A DNA stretch of 64,000 nucleotides from Stenotrophomonas maltophilia. Its GTDB lineage: Bacteria > Pseudomonadota > Gammaproteobacteria > Xanthomonadales > Xanthomonadaceae. The notes below the pieces were generated by a model. The model saw nothing but the letters and a program-made list of their open reading frames with translations, did no database searches and was not told the DNA's origin. Below, one piece after another: positions 48,367-63,975 of the stretch; positions within the stretch are counted from its first letter, which is position 1, and each line of letters starts with the position of its first letter. The DNA lies in NCBI GenBank assembly GCA_900113425.1, contig FOZF01000003.1:186001-250000 (forward strand). The letters run 5' to 3'. The position numbers were made by a program, and so were the translations under genes.

Positions 48367-49113
48367 ATGAAAATCCTCGTCGCATACAAGCGCGTGGTGG
48401 ACTACAACGTCCGCATTCAGGTCAAGCCGGACGGTTCCGGCGTGGTCACCGACGGCGTCAAGCTGTCTCCCAATCCTTTCGATGAAATCGCCCTGGAAGA
48501 AGCCCTGCGCCTGCGCGACAAGGGCATCGCCACGGAGGTGGTGGTGGCCACCATCGCCCCGGCTGACGCCCAGGCGCATCTGCGCAACGGCCTGGCCATG
48601 GGCGCCAACCGTGCCGTGCACGTGGTCACCGACCAGGCCATCCAGCCACTGACCGCCGCGCGCACCCTGCTCAAGCTGGTCGAGAAGGAGCAGCCGGACC
48701 TGGTGATCCTCGGCAAGCAGGCCATCGACGATGACGCCAACCAGACCGGGCAGATGCTGGCCACGCTCTGGGGCCGCCCGCAGGCGACCTTCGCCAGCAA
48801 GCTGGACATCGCCGATGGCAAGGCCACGGTGACCCGTGAGGTCGACGCCGGCCTGGAAACGCTGGAAGTGGATCTGCCGGCGGTCGTCACCACCGACCTG
48901 CGCCTGAACGAGCCGCGCTTCATCAAGCTGCCGGACATCATGAAGGCCAAGGCCAAGCCGCTGGAAACCCTGCAGCTGGCCGACCTCGGCGTTGAAGCCG
49001 CCGATACCTTCAAGACCACCGGGTACGCCGCGCCGTCCAAGCGCAGCAAGGGTGTGATGGTCAAGGACGCGGCCGAACTGGTGGCCGCACTCAAGCAGAA
49101 GGGGTTGCTGTAA
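48367..49113 (+). CDS. etfB: Electron transfer flavoprotein beta subunit
   Basis: Beta subunit of the ETF heterodimer, which takes electrons from acyl-CoA dehydrogenases. 248 residues: MKILVAYKRVVDYNVRIQVK start, NPFDEIALEEALRLRD, an AMP-binding ILGKQAIDDDANQTGQMLATLWG segment, and the beta signature VDLPAVVTTDLRLNEPRF followed by the LPDIMKAKAKPLE arm that contacts partner enzymes. The stop overlaps the etfA start as TAATG. In xanthomonads etfBA marks one edge of the LPS locus. Confidence 0.97.
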   Translation: MKILVAYKRVVDYNVRIQVKPDGSGVVTDGVKLSPNPFDEIALEEALRLRDKGIATEVVVATIAPADAQAHLRNGLAMGANRAVHVVTDQAIQPLTAARTLLKLVEKEQPDLVILGKQAIDDDANQTGQMLATLWGRPQATFASKLDIADGKATVTREVDAGLETLEVDLPAVVTTDLRLNEPRFIKLPDIMKAKAKPLETLQLADLGVEAADTFKTTGYAAPSKRSKGVMVKDAAELVAALKQKGLL

Positions 49114-50054
49114 TGAGCAAGATTCTCGTCATCGCCGAGCACCACGACGGCAAGCTCAACGCCGCCACCGCCAAGACCGTCAGTGCCGCCGCTGCCATCA
49201 GCGGTGCCAGCATCGACGTGCTGGTGCTGGCCGCCGATCCGGCGGCCGTCGCCGCCGAGGCCGCCAGGATCGCCGGCGTCGCCAAGGTCCTGACCGTGGC
49301 CAACGCCGCCAACGCACAGGCCCTTGCCCAGGTGCTGGCGCCGCAGATCGCGCAGCTGGCCAAGGGCTACAGCCACGTGTTCGGCCCGTCCACCACCTTC
49401 GGCAAGGACCTGATGCCGTGCGTGGCCGCCCTGCTGGGCGTCAACCAGGTCTCCGACCTGATGGCCGTGGAAGGCAGCCACACCTTCAAGCGCCCGATCT
49501 ACGCCGGCAACGCCATCATCACCGTGGAAGCCCCGGCCGACCAGGTCGTGGTCGCCACCGTGCGTGCCGCGTCGTGGCCGGAAGCCGCCCAGGGCGGCAG
49601 CGCCGCCATCGAAGCGGCCAGCGTCGATGCGGCACTGCCGACCCACACCCGCTTCGTCGGCCTGGCCGCCGGTGCCAGCGACCGTCCGGACCTGCAGAGC
49701 GCCAAGCGCGTGGTCTCGGGTGGCCGTGGTGTCGGCTCGGAAGAGAACTTCAAGGTCGTCTTCCAGCTGGCCGACAAGCTCGGTGCAGCCGTCGGCGCCT
49801 CGCGCGCCGCCGTCGATGCCGGCTACGTGCCCAGCGACCTGCAGGTCGGCCAGACCGGCAAGATCATCGCGCCGGAGCTGTACGTGGCCGTCGGCATCAG
49901 CGGTGCGATCCAGCACCTGACCGGCATCAAGGATGCCGGCACGATCGTGGCGATCAACAAGGACGGCGATGCGCCGATCTTCGAGATTGCCGATATCGGC
50001 CTGGTCGGGGATCTGTTCACGATCCTGCCCGAGCTCGAGGCCGCGCTGGGCTGA
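49113..50054 (+). CDS. etfA: Electron transfer flavoprotein alpha subunit
   Basis: FAD-binding subunit of ETF, 313 residues. N-terminal [24 protein letters not shown]-terminal FAD domain with [57 protein letters not shown] (the FAD signature) and [22 protein letters not shown] strong terminator follows. Confidence 0.97.
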   Translation: MSKILVIAEHHDGKLNAATAKTVSAAAAISGASIDVLVLAADPAAVAAEAARIAGVAKVLTVANAANAQALAQVLAPQIAQLAKGYSHVFGPSTTFGKDLMPCVAALLGVNQVSDLMAVEGSHTFKRPIYAGNAIITVEAPADQVVVATVRAASWPEAAQGGSAAIEAASVDAALPTHTRFVGLAAGASDRPDLQSAKRVVSGGRGVGSEENFKVVFQLADKLGAAVGASRAAVDAGYVPSDLQVGQTGKIIAPELYVAVGISGAIQHLTGIKDAGTIVAINKDGDAPIFEIADIGLVGDLFTILPELEAALG

Positions 50055-50067
50055 GTGCCGTCCGGGG

Positions 50068-50106
50068 TGCCGCGTAATCAACAGGTTACGCGGCATTCCC
50101 TTCTTT
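50068..50106 (+). terminator. Rho-independent terminator after etfA
   Basis: Perfect 10-bp stem TGCCGCGTAA and TTACGCGGCA (50068-50077, 50086-50095) around TCAACAGG, followed by TTCCCTTCTTTC. It separates etfBA from the LPS genes. Confidence 0.8.
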
Positions 50107-50160
50107 CTGGGGCCCGCAGGGACGCTGGCCTGGCTCACCCGTCCTTGCAGTGCCTGTCGC

Positions 50161-50166
50161 TATAAT
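50161..50166 (+). promoter_or_regulatory. Consensus -10 box upstream of spgM
   Basis: An exact TATAAT 31 bases before the spgM ATG. No good -35 lies at 16-18 bases (best nearby is TTGCAG, only about ten bases away), so an activator may be needed. Confidence 0.45.
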
Positions 50167-50196
50167 CCGGGGTCAACCCGTGTAAGGACTGCATTG

Positions 50197-51555
50197 ATGA
50201 CGCTCCCGTGTTTCAAGGCCTATGACATCCGTGGCCGCGTTCCGGATGAACTGGATGAACGCCTTGCCCGCCGCATCGGCGCCGGCACTGCCGCGTTGCT
50301 GGGCCCGGGACCGGTGGTGGTGGGACACGATATCCGCCTGAGCAGCCCTGCCCTCCTGCAGGCTGCCATCGAAGGTCTGACCGCCAGCGGCCGCGATGTC
50401 ATCGACATCGGCATGTGCGGTACCGAGGAGGTCTATTTCCAGACCTTCCACCGCAAGGCCGCCGGCGGCATCATGGTCACCGCCAGCCACAACCCGATGG
50501 ACTACAACGGGATGAAGCTGGTGCGCGAGGAGTCCAAGCCGATCAGCGGCGATACCGGCCTGTTCGACATCCGCGACTTCGCCGCCTCCGACGCACCGCT
50601 GGGAGCCGGCCAAGGCGAGGTCCGCCAGGACACCGACAAGTCCGCCTACATCCAGCACCTGCTCGGCTACGTCGATGTGGCCGGCCTGAAGCCGCTGAAG
50701 ATCGTCACCAACCCCGGCAACGGTGGCGCTGGCCTGGTGATCGACGAACTGGCCCCGCACCTGCCGTTCGAGTTCATCCGCATCCAGCACGAGGCCGATG
50801 GCCGTTTCCCGAATGGCATCCCCAATCCGCTGCTGCCGGAGAACCGTGCGGCAACGCGCGATGCCGTGCGCGCTCACGGTGCCGATTTCGGCATCGCCTG
50901 GGATGGCGATTTCGATCGTTGCTTCTTCTTCGACGCCGATGGCAACTTCATCGAGGGCTACTACCTGGTCGGTCTGCTGGCGACGGCGCTGCTGGCCCGC
51001 CAGGCGGGCGGCAAGATCATCCACGACCCGCGCCTGACCTGGAACACCGTGGAAATGGTCGAGCAGGCCGGCGGCGTGCCGATCATGAGCAAGACCGGGC
51101 ATGCGTTCATCAAGGAGCGCATGCGTGCCGAAGATGCCATCTACGGCGGCGAGATGAGCGCCCACCATTACTTCCGCGAGTTCGCCTACTGCGACTCGGG
51201 CATGATCCCGTGGCTGCTGATCGCGCAGCTGGTCTCCACGACCGGCAAGTCACTGGGCGAGCTGGTGGCCGATCGCATGAAGGCCTATCCGTGCAGCGGC
51301 GAGATCAACTTCCGTGTCGATGATGCCAAGGCGACCGTGGCGCGCGTACTGGCGCACTTCCAGGAACAGCAGCCGGTACTGGACCACACCGATGGCGTGA
51401 GCGCGGATTTCGCCGACTGGCGCTTCAACCTGCGCAGCTCCAACACCGAGCCGCTGCTGCGCTTGAACATCGAAACCCGTGGCGATGACGCCCTGCTGCG
51501 TGAACGCATCGCCGAGCTGACTGCCCTGATCGGCGGCACGCCGGCAAACCATTAA
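50197..51555 (+). CDS. spgM: Phosphomannomutase/phosphoglucomutase (SpgM/XanA)
   Basis: Interconverts mannose- or glucose-6-phosphate and the 1-phosphates, feeding GDP-mannose and dTDP-rhamnose. 452 residues of the phosphohexomutase family: phosphoserine loop [15 protein letters not shown], metal loop DGDFDRCF, sugar loop [10 protein letters not shown] and phosphate loop [16 protein letters not shown]. maltophilia SpgM has both activities and affects LPS and virulence. Followed by xanB after 14 bases. Confidence 0.95.
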   Translation: MTLPCFKAYDIRGRVPDELDERLARRIGAGTAALLGPGPVVVGHDIRLSSPALLQAAIEGLTASGRDVIDIGMCGTEEVYFQTFHRKAAGGIMVTASHNPMDYNGMKLVREESKPISGDTGLFDIRDFAASDAPLGAGQGEVRQDTDKSAYIQHLLGYVDVAGLKPLKIVTNPGNGGAGLVIDELAPHLPFEFIRIQHEADGRFPNGIPNPLLPENRAATRDAVRAHGADFGIAWDGDFDRCFFFDADGNFIEGYYLVGLLATALLARQAGGKIIHDPRLTWNTVEMVEQAGGVPIMSKTGHAFIKERMRAEDAIYGGEMSAHHYFREFAYCDSGMIPWLLIAQLVSTTGKSLGELVADRMKAYPCSGEINFRVDDAKATVARVLAHFQEQQPVLDHTDGVSADFADWRFNLRSSNTEPLLRLNIETRGDDALLRERIAELTALIGGTPANH

Positions 51556-51569
51556 CCGAAGGACGCACC

Positions 51570-52979
51570 ATGACTCCCATCGTTCCCGTCATTCTCTCCG
51601 GCGGCTCTGGCACGCGTCTGTGGCCGCTGTCGCGCGAAGCGTATCCGAAGCAGTTCCTGCCGCTGGTCGGCAACGACACGATGCTGCAGGCGACCTGGAA
51701 GCGTGTTGCGTCCATTGCCGGCGCGGCACCGATCGTGGTCGCCAACCAGGAACACCGTTTCATGGCGGCCGAGCAGCTGCGCGAATGCAAGGTGCTGCCG
51801 CAGGCGCTGATCCTCGAGCCGGTCGGCCGCAACACCGCGCCGGCGATCGCCATCGCCGCGCTGCAGGCACTGTCGGCCGGCGATGACGCGCTGCTGCTGG
51901 TGCTGCCGTCGGACCACGTGGTCCGCAACGAGGCGGCGTTCCATGCCGCGGTCAAGCAGGCCGCCGCCGCGGCCGAATCCGGCAAGCTGGTCACCTTCGG
52001 CATCGTGCCGACCGCGCCGGAGACCGGCTATGGCTACATCAAGGCCGCCACCGGTGAAGGCGTGCGTGCCGTCGACCGCTTCGTCGAGAAGCCCGACCTG
52101 GCCACCGCCGAACAGTACGTGGCATCCGGCGAGTACTTCTGGAACAGTGGCATGTTCCTGTTCAAGGCCTCGCGCTACCTGAAGGAACTGGAGACGCTGC
52201 AGCCGGCGATCCTGGCCGCCTGCCGCAATGCCCTCGACAAGGCCGCACGCGACAACGATTTCATCCGCCTCGATGCCGAGGCCTTCGCTGCCAGCCCGAA
52301 CGACTCGATCGACTATGCGGTGATGGAAAAGACCGCCGATGCCGCCGTGGTACCGCTGGACGCGGAATGGAACGACGTCGGCTCGTGGTCGGCATTGTGG
52401 GAAGTGTCCGACAAGGATGCCGACGGCAACGCCTGCCATGGCGATGTCATCGCCCTGGACTGCAAGGACAGCTATGCCTATGGCAACCGCCTGATCGCGA
52501 TGGTCGGCCTGCAGGACGTGGTGGTCGTGGAGACCGACGACGCCGTGTTCGTCGGCCACAAGGACCGGGTGCAGGACGTCAAGGAGATCGTCGGCCGGAT
52601 CAAGCGTGAAGGCCGCAGTGAAGCTGCCGCGCACCGCAAGGTGTACCGTCCGTGGGGCGCCTACGATTCCATCGACAACGGCGACCGCTTCCAGGTCAAG
52701 CGCATCACCGTCAAGCCGGGCGCGACCCTGAGCCTGCAGATGCATCACCACCGCGCCGAGCACTGGATCGTGGTCAGCGGCACCGCCGAGGTTACCCGGG
52801 GCGACGAGGTCATCCTGCTGTCGGAAAACCAGAGCACGTACATCCCGCTGGGCGTCACCCATCGCCTGAAGAACCCGGGCAAGCTGCCGCTGGAGTTGAT
52901 CGAAGTGCAGTCAGGCAGCTACCTGGGCGAGGACGATATTGTTCGTTTCGAAGACCAGTACGGCCGCGCCGGAGGCTGA
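51570..52979 (+). CDS. xanB: Mannose-1-phosphate guanylyltransferase / mannose-6-phosphate isomerase
   Basis: Bifunctional type II enzyme, 469 residues. The N-terminal GDP-mannose pyrophosphorylase has [26 protein letters not shown]; the C-terminal cupin (from about 350) carries isomerase activity with [19 protein letters not shown] metal ligands and [15 protein letters not shown]. Makes fructose-6-P to mannose-6-P, and mannose-1-P to GDP-mannose, the substrate of Gmd further right. A xanB defect alters LPS and biofilm in S. maltophilia. Confidence 0.97.
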   Translation: MTPIVPVILSGGSGTRLWPLSREAYPKQFLPLVGNDTMLQATWKRVASIAGAAPIVVANQEHRFMAAEQLRECKVLPQALILEPVGRNTAPAIAIAALQALSAGDDALLLVLPSDHVVRNEAAFHAAVKQAAAAAESGKLVTFGIVPTAPETGYGYIKAATGEGVRAVDRFVEKPDLATAEQYVASGEYFWNSGMFLFKASRYLKELETLQPAILAACRNALDKAARDNDFIRLDAEAFAASPNDSIDYAVMEKTADAAVVPLDAEWNDVGSWSALWEVSDKDADGNACHGDVIALDCKDSYAYGNRLIAMVGLQDVVVVETDDAVFVGHKDRVQDVKEIVGRIKREGRSEAAAHRKVYRPWGAYDSIDNGDRFQVKRITVKPGATLSLQMHHHRAEHWIVVSGTAEVTRGDEVILLSENQSTYIPLGVTHRLKNPGKLPLELIEVQSGSYLGEDDIVRFEDQYGRAGG

Positions 52980-52982
52980 TCG

Positions 52983-54413
52983 GTGAGTGCTTCGGGTGCC
53001 GGCCGTTCGAGGCCGTTGTGTGTTGATCTGGACGGCACCCTGCTGCGCAGCGACCTGTTGTACGAGACCTTCCTGAGAATGCTGGCACGGCAGCCCTGGA
53101 TGCTGTTCGTGCTGCCGTTCTGGCTGCTGCGTGGCAAGGCGCACCTGAAGCACCAGCTGGCAGTGCACGGTGCCGGCGATCCGGCACTGCTGCCGTACGA
53201 CCCGCGCGTGGTCGAACTGCTGCAAACCAGCAGTGATCGCAGGCGGGTCCTGTGCACGGCATCCGACGCCGCACTGGTAGAGCCGATCGCGCGCCATCTG
53301 GGCGTGTTCGACGACGTGTTCTGCAGCGATGGGCACACCAATCTTGCCGGGCATCGCAAGGCCGATCTGCTGGTGAAGGCCTTCGGCGAGCGCGGTTTCG
53401 ACTACATGGGCAACGCGCGGGTCGATCTGGCCATCTGGAAGCACGCGCATTCGGCCTGGGTGGTCAACGCCGGTGCCGGCGTCGCCCGCGCTGCGGCGCA
53501 CTGTTCGGAACTGGCCGCACACTGGCCCCGCGAAGGCGGCGGCCCACGCGCCTGGCTCAAGGCGATGCGTGTCCACCAGTGGCTGAAGAACGTGCTGGTA
53601 TTCGTGCCGCTACTGGCGAGTCATCGTTTCCTGGAGCTGGAGACCACGCTCAACGCGGTGCTGGCATTCATCGCCTTCGGGCTGTGCGCATCCGGCGTGT
53701 ATCTGTTCAATGATCTGCTGGACCTCGACTCGGACCGGCAGCATCCGCGCAAGCGCAAGCGCCCGTTCGCCTGCGGGCGGCTGGATCTGCGCTCGGGGCT
53801 GCTGGCCACGCCGGTACTGACCCTGGCCGGCTTCCTGCTGGCGGCCATTGTCGCCCCTGCATTCCTGCTGGTACTGGCCATCTATTTCTGCCTCACGCTG
53901 GCCTATTCGCTGCGGATGAAGCAGGTGGTGATGATCGATGTGGTGATGCTGGCCGCGCTCTACACCATCCGCATCGTCGGCGGTGCCGCGGCAATCGACG
54001 TCACGCTTTCGTTCTGGCTGCTGACCTTCTCGATGTTCATCTTCCTCAGCCTGGCCATGCTCAAGCGCTACACCGAACTGCGCATGACGCTGGCCAGCGG
54101 CAAGGAGAAGCCCAGCGGGCGTGGCTACCACGTCGAGGACCTGGGACTGGTACAGGCCCTGGGTACCGCGTCGGGCATGGCGTCGGTACTGGTGCTGTGC
54201 CTCTACATCAACGCGCCGGAAAGCCAGGAGCTCTATGGGCATCCGCTGTTCCTGTGGCTGCTGTGCCCGGTCCTGCTCTACTGGATCTGCCGGACCTGGC
54301 TGCTGGCCCACCGTGGACAGATGCACGACGACCCGGTCGTGTTCGCAGTGAAGGATCCCGGCAGCCTGATCACGGTGCTGGTGGGTGGCCTGTCGGTACT
54401 GGCGGCGATCTGA
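52983..54413 (+). CDS. HAD phosphatase-UbiA prenyltransferase fusion (polyprenyl-phosphate phosphoribosyltransferase-like)
   Basis: A 476-residue fusion. Residues 10-185 are a HAD-like hydrolase with VDLDGTLLRSD (Asp15, Asp17), a CTASD motif 2 and the later DYMGNARVD. From about 200 it is a UbiA prenyltransferase with eight or nine membrane segments: NDLLDLDSDRQHPRKRKRP (NDxxDxxxD) and YSLRMKQVVMIDVVMLA. The NDLLDLDSDRQHPRKRKRPFACG style matches decaprenyl-phosphate phosphoribosyltransferases, which attach PRPP to a polyprenyl phosphate rather than making quinones. GTG start at 52983, three bases after xanB. The substrate is inference; such fusions occur in arabinosyl or ribosyl glycan pathways. 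Confidence 0.85.
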   Translation: MSASGAGRSRPLCVDLDGTLLRSDLLYETFLRMLARQPWMLFVLPFWLLRGKAHLKHQLAVHGAGDPALLPYDPRVVELLQTSSDRRRVLCTASDAALVEPIARHLGVFDDVFCSDGHTNLAGHRKADLLVKAFGERGFDYMGNARVDLAIWKHAHSAWVVNAGAGVARAAAHCSELAAHWPREGGGPRAWLKAMRVHQWLKNVLVFVPLLASHRFLELETTLNAVLAFIAFGLCASGVYLFNDLLDLDSDRQHPRKRKRPFACGRLDLRSGLLATPVLTLAGFLLAAIVAPAFLLVLAIYFCLTLAYSLRMKQVVMIDVVMLAALYTIRIVGGAAAIDVTLSFWLLTFSMFIFLSLAMLKRYTELRMTLASGKEKPSGRGYHVEDLGLVQALGTASGMASVLVLCLYINAPESQELYGHPLFLWLLCPVLLYWICRTWLLAHRGQMHDDPVVFAVKDPGSLITVLVGGLSVLAAI

Positions 54414-54478
54414 ATCAGGCACATCACCGCTGCGCCACTGGCGCGCAGCCTGTCATTCGGGCACGGGGAATGACGGTT

Positions 54479-54504
54479 CCATCGCTGCCCGCAGGCAGCG
54501 ATGG
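54479..54504. terminator. Terminator-like hairpin between convergent units
   Basis: CCATCGCTGC and GCAGCGATGG pair perfectly around CCGCAG, 65 bases after the UbiA fusion stop and 20 bases after the stop of the opposing glycosyltransferase. No T-run, but it is placed to end both transcripts. Confidence 0.55.
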
Positions 54505-54522
54505 CAATCCAGCCAGGTGGGA

Positions 54523-55659
54523 TCAGGCCGGACGCTCGGGCCCGGTACGATCCAGCAACATGGCTTCCTGCAGGTCGTAGAAGCGCCGCAGCGGATAGGC
54601 CTGCAGTGCCTGTGCGCGTACCTCGGCACGGCTTGCCGCATCGCGGCTGGCCATCAGGCGCAGCATCGCTGCCGCCAGTGCCGGCGCATCGCCGACCGGC
54701 ACCACTTCGCCATTGCCGGTGTTCTGCACGATGGTGCGCACGCCCGGCAGGTTCGACGCGATCACCCGTGAACCACTGAGCATCGCCTCCAGCTGCACCA
54801 TGCCGAACGCTTCATAGCGGTTGACGCTGGGCAGTACCAGCACATCGAGCTGCGCATAGAACGCCTGCAGTTCCTGCTCGCTGACGCGACCGCGCACGTC
54901 CACCGCATTACCCAGCGCGGCGATGCTGCCGTGGATGGCATCCATGATGCCGCCGCCGGCGATGTTGTGGGTATCGCCGACCAGCACCAGGCGGACACGG
55001 TCGCCATGCAGGGCATGGACCTGGCTGAAGGCCTCCAGCAGGACAGGCAGGCCTTTCTCGGCGACGAAACGGCCCACGAAACCAAAGCGGAACACCCCGT
55101 CGGTGCTCGCCGGGCGATCCTGCCAGGGCATCGCCTTCATCGGTGCCAGCACCTCATGCTGCTTGTGCCGGATGCCGGACAACCAGGCCGAGGAGCTCGC
55201 GTAATCGTGGGTGAGTACCCCGACATCACGGGCGCGCCGCGTGGCCAGCCAGCAGGACACACGGGTCACGTTCACCGCCAGCCGGTCCAGCAGTCCACCG
55301 ACCACGGCCATGTCGCACTGGTAGTTCACCACCAGCTTGCGGGCAGGGACCAGCAATGACAGCAGGCCCGACTCCAGCATCGGCATATGCAGGTTGACCA
55401 CATCATGCTGCTGCGCCAGGCGCCGGAACCAGGTGATGAACTTCCAGCTGAGGACACCCTTGTGCATGCGGGCGAACACCGGCGCGCGCACCACGCGCAC
55501 GCCGTTGACGGTCTCTTCCACCGGCAGGGATGCATCGTGCTGGGTGGTGAGCACGGTGACCTCGTGGCGCTGGGCCAGATCCTCGGCGAGCATCCGCGCG
55601 AATTCGGTCACCCCACTCATGTAGGGCGTGTAGTAGGTCAGGACGATCAGGATCTTCAT
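54523..55659 (-). CDS. Group 1 (GT4) glycosyltransferase
   Basis: Retaining GT-B transferase, 378 residues. MKILIVLTYYTPYMSGVTEFARMLAEDL gives the acceptor-side start; the donor domain has FGFVGRFVAEKGLPVLLEAFSQV and the E-x7-E signature in YEAFGMVQLEAMLSGSRVIAS. Sugar donor and acceptor unknown; context is LPS or surface glycan assembly. Followed two bases later by the small EamA gene. A longer frame upstream to 55836 is not coding. Confidence 0.9.
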   Translation of the reverse strand: MKILIVLTYYTPYMSGVTEFARMLAEDLAQRHEVTVLTTQHDASLPVEETVNGVRVVRAPVFARMHKGVLSWKFITWFRRLAQQHDVVNLHMPMLESGLLSLLVPARKLVVNYQCDMAVVGGLLDRLAVNVTRVSCWLATRRARDVGVLTHDYASSSAWLSGIRHKQHEVLAPMKAMPWQDRPASTDGVFRFGFVGRFVAEKGLPVLLEAFSQVHALHGDRVRLVLVGDTHNIAGGGIMDAIHGSIAALGNAVDVRGRVSEQELQAFYAQLDVLVLPSVNRYEAFGMVQLEAMLSGSRVIASNLPGVRTIVQNTGNGEVVPVGDAPALAAAMLRLMASRDAASRAEVRAQALQAYPLRRFYDLQEAMLLDRTGPERPA

Positions 55660-55661
55660 GC

Positions 55662-56009
55662 TCAGCTCGCGCTCACCAGTACCACGCCCAGCACGATCAG
55701 GCCGATGCCGGCCATGCGCAGTGGGCCGATGTGCTCGCCCAGGAACAGCACGGCAAGCACCGGTGTCACCACGTAGGTCAGGGCGATCATCGGCTGCAGC
55801 TTGGTCAGTGGCATGTACTTGAGCAGCACCACCCACGACACCAGCGGGATCATCTGCAGGATGAAGCCGGTCACCAGTGGCAGGTTGAACGCGGACGTCA
55901 GCATCGGCAGGATGCCGTCGGAATAGGTGACACGCCCTGCCCCGACCTTCAGCAGGACGGTTCCACAGGCGCCGAGGATGACCAGGCCGAAGACGATCAG
56001 GAGTTGCAT
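55662..56009 (-). CDS. Small four-helix EamA/SMR-type membrane protein
   Basis: A 115-residue protein of four hydrophobic helices: MQLLIVFGLVILGACGTVLLK, AFNLPLVTGFILQMIPLV, PMIALTYVVTPVLAVLF and RMAGIGLIVLGVVLVSA. Patterns LLKYMPLTKLQPMIALTYVV and FLGEHIGPLRMAGIGLI are those of ArnE/ArnF-like flippase halves and small multidrug-resistance proteins. In a glycan cluster a lipid-sugar flippase is the likely role. It works as a dimer in the family. GGAG lies before its ATG. Confidence 0.82.
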   Translation of the reverse strand: MQLLIVFGLVILGACGTVLLKVGAGRVTYSDGILPMLTSAFNLPLVTGFILQMIPLVSWVVLLKYMPLTKLQPMIALTYVVTPVLAVLFLGEHIGPLRMAGIGLIVLGVVLVSAS

Positions 56010-56070
56010 GGGAGACCTCTTGCGCCGTGGCCGTTGCCCGACGCTGTTCGATGGATGATTGCGGAGACCT

Positions 56071-58308
56071 TCATTCTGCTGGCCCGGCGGGCACGCCGCA
56101 GCTGATGCGGGCGTGGGACACGTTGGCGAACAGGGGCCGAGGATCGGTCGATAGACCCAGCGCCTGCGGCGACGAAACCTGCCAATCCGGCGAGAGGACG
56201 ACCACCGAGCTGCCACCGGCCAGCTGCAAACTGACCTCGCCCTGGTGCCCGTCGACGGTTGCCGCTTCCACACCGTTGACGGTCACATGGATACGTCCCT
56301 CGGTGGGCGGCTGCAGCAGATCCAGACCGACCTGCAGTCGTGCGTCCGCACATCCTTTGGGCACGAAGGTTTCGAGACTGAAGGCGCCGCGGGTCCAGCA
56401 GTGATCCTCTTCGCAGGCGTGCCAGCCCGTACCCGCCTGGGCCAGCGGCAACTGACCGGACTGCAGCGAGAACAATGCGAATGTGGGGTCCTCCAGGAGC
56501 GGGGCAGTACCCGGCGGCAGCGCTGGGCCCGTGCCGGGCTGCCTGAGTACCAGCAGCCAATCGGGTGATTCGGCACCACGCAGGCTGTCATTGAACAGGG
56601 CATCGCTGTAACCCACCGGAGCGTCGCCACGGTCGGCAATGCGCGCCCGCACCCCGCGTCGATGCAGCTCCAGTACGGCAAAGTCCTGCTTGACGTACCG
56701 CTCCGGCCCGCTGACCCCGGACGTGTCGATGACAACCTCGTCTCCCTTCTGCGGCAGCCTGATCGCTTCCGAGAGGGTATGGGTGATACCCGAAGTCACA
56801 TGCGAGACCAGGATCGATCGCGAACGCACGGCGTAGGCCGCCGACAGCGCCCCCAGCATCGCCATCAGCAGCAGTACCACACCTGTGCGGCCGCGACGGC
56901 GTGCATGGCGCAGCAGAAGCCAGCTCAACACCGCCACCCACGCCGGCCCGAGCACCTGCACCAGCTTGTGCTCGCCGTACTGATAGCCGTGGCTCTGCAC
57001 ATAGGCAACCAGCACCATGCTGGCTGCCAGCAGGCCGATGAAGAACCTCCAGCGTCCTTCCCGGATGGAAAGCCATGCAGTGGACGCCATCAGCACCAGC
57101 CCGAGCATGATTGCTTCCGGATTCACGGCAGGTTCGCCGGTCATCAACAGGCCGGCAAAGGGAGCCGACAGCCACCAACCCCAGAAGGGCTGCCGGATGT
57201 ACCAGCTGGGCCACGACGACTGCGCGACGATGCCGCTGACCTGGGCATAGGATGCCATCAGCTCGGGCAGCATCCGGTTGAGGACGATCGCGCAGGCCAG
57301 CATCGCCAGCAGGCCGCCCAGCAGGAACACCCGCCAGGAACGCAGCCACATGGCCGTCACCAGTACGGCCAGGGCCACGATCATGCAGGCATGCACCGCC
57401 GCTTCGCCGTATGCCATGCCGGTGCAGCCCGCGGCTGCGCCCAGCATGATCCACTTCGCGCCCAGCGACTGCATCGGCGTAAGTGCCCACAGCACGATCA
57501 TCATCAGCAGGGCGCCCGCCATCGCCGTGCCGATGTTCTCGTTGACCACCGCAAGCATCATGCCGGTACCCAGCATGCACAGCACCGCCAGCAGGAAGGC
57601 CACGGCAGTTCCCCGCGGCCAGCGACGCGCGCCGCCGAAGCGGCCCGCCATCGAGGGCAGCATGCCGAGTACCGGGAACAGTGCGGCGGTGCCGATCATC
57701 GCTCGCACCTGGTTTGGGCCCGCTTCCGGCACGAAGCTGGAGGCCAGTGCCAGCAGGCTGTACGCCCCATTGCGCTGCACGATGCAGCCGTTGCCGATGA
57801 ACTGCATGCCCTGACCGCATTGCCCCAGCGCCCACTCCCGGGCCACCGTGGCCTGCTCGACCCATAGCGGGTGCTGCATGGCCCATTTGGCACCGCCGTA
57901 GAAGAACACCAGATCATGGTTGGTGCCCTCAAGCATCCACAGATGCCGCGAGGCGAACATGAGATTCCACCAAGCGACCACCAGAACGCCCGCAAGCAGA
58001 CTGATCGTGAACGCCCAGATCGATGCATGGGCGAGCGGATCGGCGAAGCCACGGCGAATCGCCACGAGGGCCCCCACAACCCCGCTGATCAGGAAACAAG
58101 GAAACACAACGTAGCCGGGCAGCCACGCATTGGCATTCATCAACAGGGCCAGTACGCACACGCTCGCAAGCAGCAACGCCTGGACCGGCCCGATCCGCCG
58201 CACATGCGCGCTCATGCGGATGCCGGCGACGGCCAGCAGAGTCGAGCTGCCGATGACAGCAAGACACATCGCCAATACCGGCGCAATCAGTTGCCAGACA
58301 TAATGCAC
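56071..58308 (-). CDS. Large polytopic membrane protein with periplasmic C-terminal domain (unknown, GT-C-like build)
   Basis: A 745-residue protein I do not recognise. By eye there are 13-14 hydrophobic helices in residues 1-510, a hydrophilic loop between helix 4 and the next (about 120-185, with GTNHDLVFFYGGAKW and cysteines), then a soluble tail of about 235 residues. The tail is rich in beta-strand-like segments, with cysteines in HACEEDHCW and late TVNGVEAATVDGH. This is the build of GT-C glycosyltransferases, which take polyprenyl-phosphate sugars and often carry a carbohydrate-binding tail. Its neighbours support a surface-glycan role. No family motif confirms it. Confidence 0.6.
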   Translation of the reverse strand: MHYVWQLIAPVLAMCLAVIGSSTLLAVAGIRMSAHVRRIGPVQALLLASVCVLALLMNANAWLPGYVVFPCFLISGVVGALVAIRRGFADPLAHASIWAFTISLLAGVLVVAWWNLMFASRHLWMLEGTNHDLVFFYGGAKWAMQHPLWVEQATVAREWALGQCGQGMQFIGNGCIVQRNGAYSLLALASSFVPEAGPNQVRAMIGTAALFPVLGMLPSMAGRFGGARRWPRGTAVAFLLAVLCMLGTGMMLAVVNENIGTAMAGALLMMIVLWALTPMQSLGAKWIMLGAAAGCTGMAYGEAAVHACMIVALAVLVTAMWLRSWRVFLLGGLLAMLACAIVLNRMLPELMASYAQVSGIVAQSSWPSWYIRQPFWGWWLSAPFAGLLMTGEPAVNPEAIMLGLVLMASTAWLSIREGRWRFFIGLLAASMVLVAYVQSHGYQYGEHKLVQVLGPAWVAVLSWLLLRHARRRGRTGVVLLLMAMLGALSAAYAVRSRSILVSHVTSGITHTLSEAIRLPQKGDEVVIDTSGVSGPERYVKQDFAVLELHRRGVRARIADRGDAPVGYSDALFNDSLRGAESPDWLLVLRQPGTGPALPPGTAPLLEDPTFALFSLQSGQLPLAQAGTGWHACEEDHCWTRGAFSLETFVPKGCADARLQVGLDLLQPPTEGRIHVTVNGVEAATVDGHQGEVSLQLAGGSSVVVLSPDWQVSSPQALGLSTDPRPLFANVSHARISCGVPAGPAE

Positions 58309-58365
58309 TGCGTGTTCTCCCCCTGCACTGAATGCGGGATCCGCCGAAGCGGACCCCGCGCTCTT

Positions 58366-63963
<5,598 letters not shown>

Positions 63964-63975
63964 CGGGCAGCCCTT

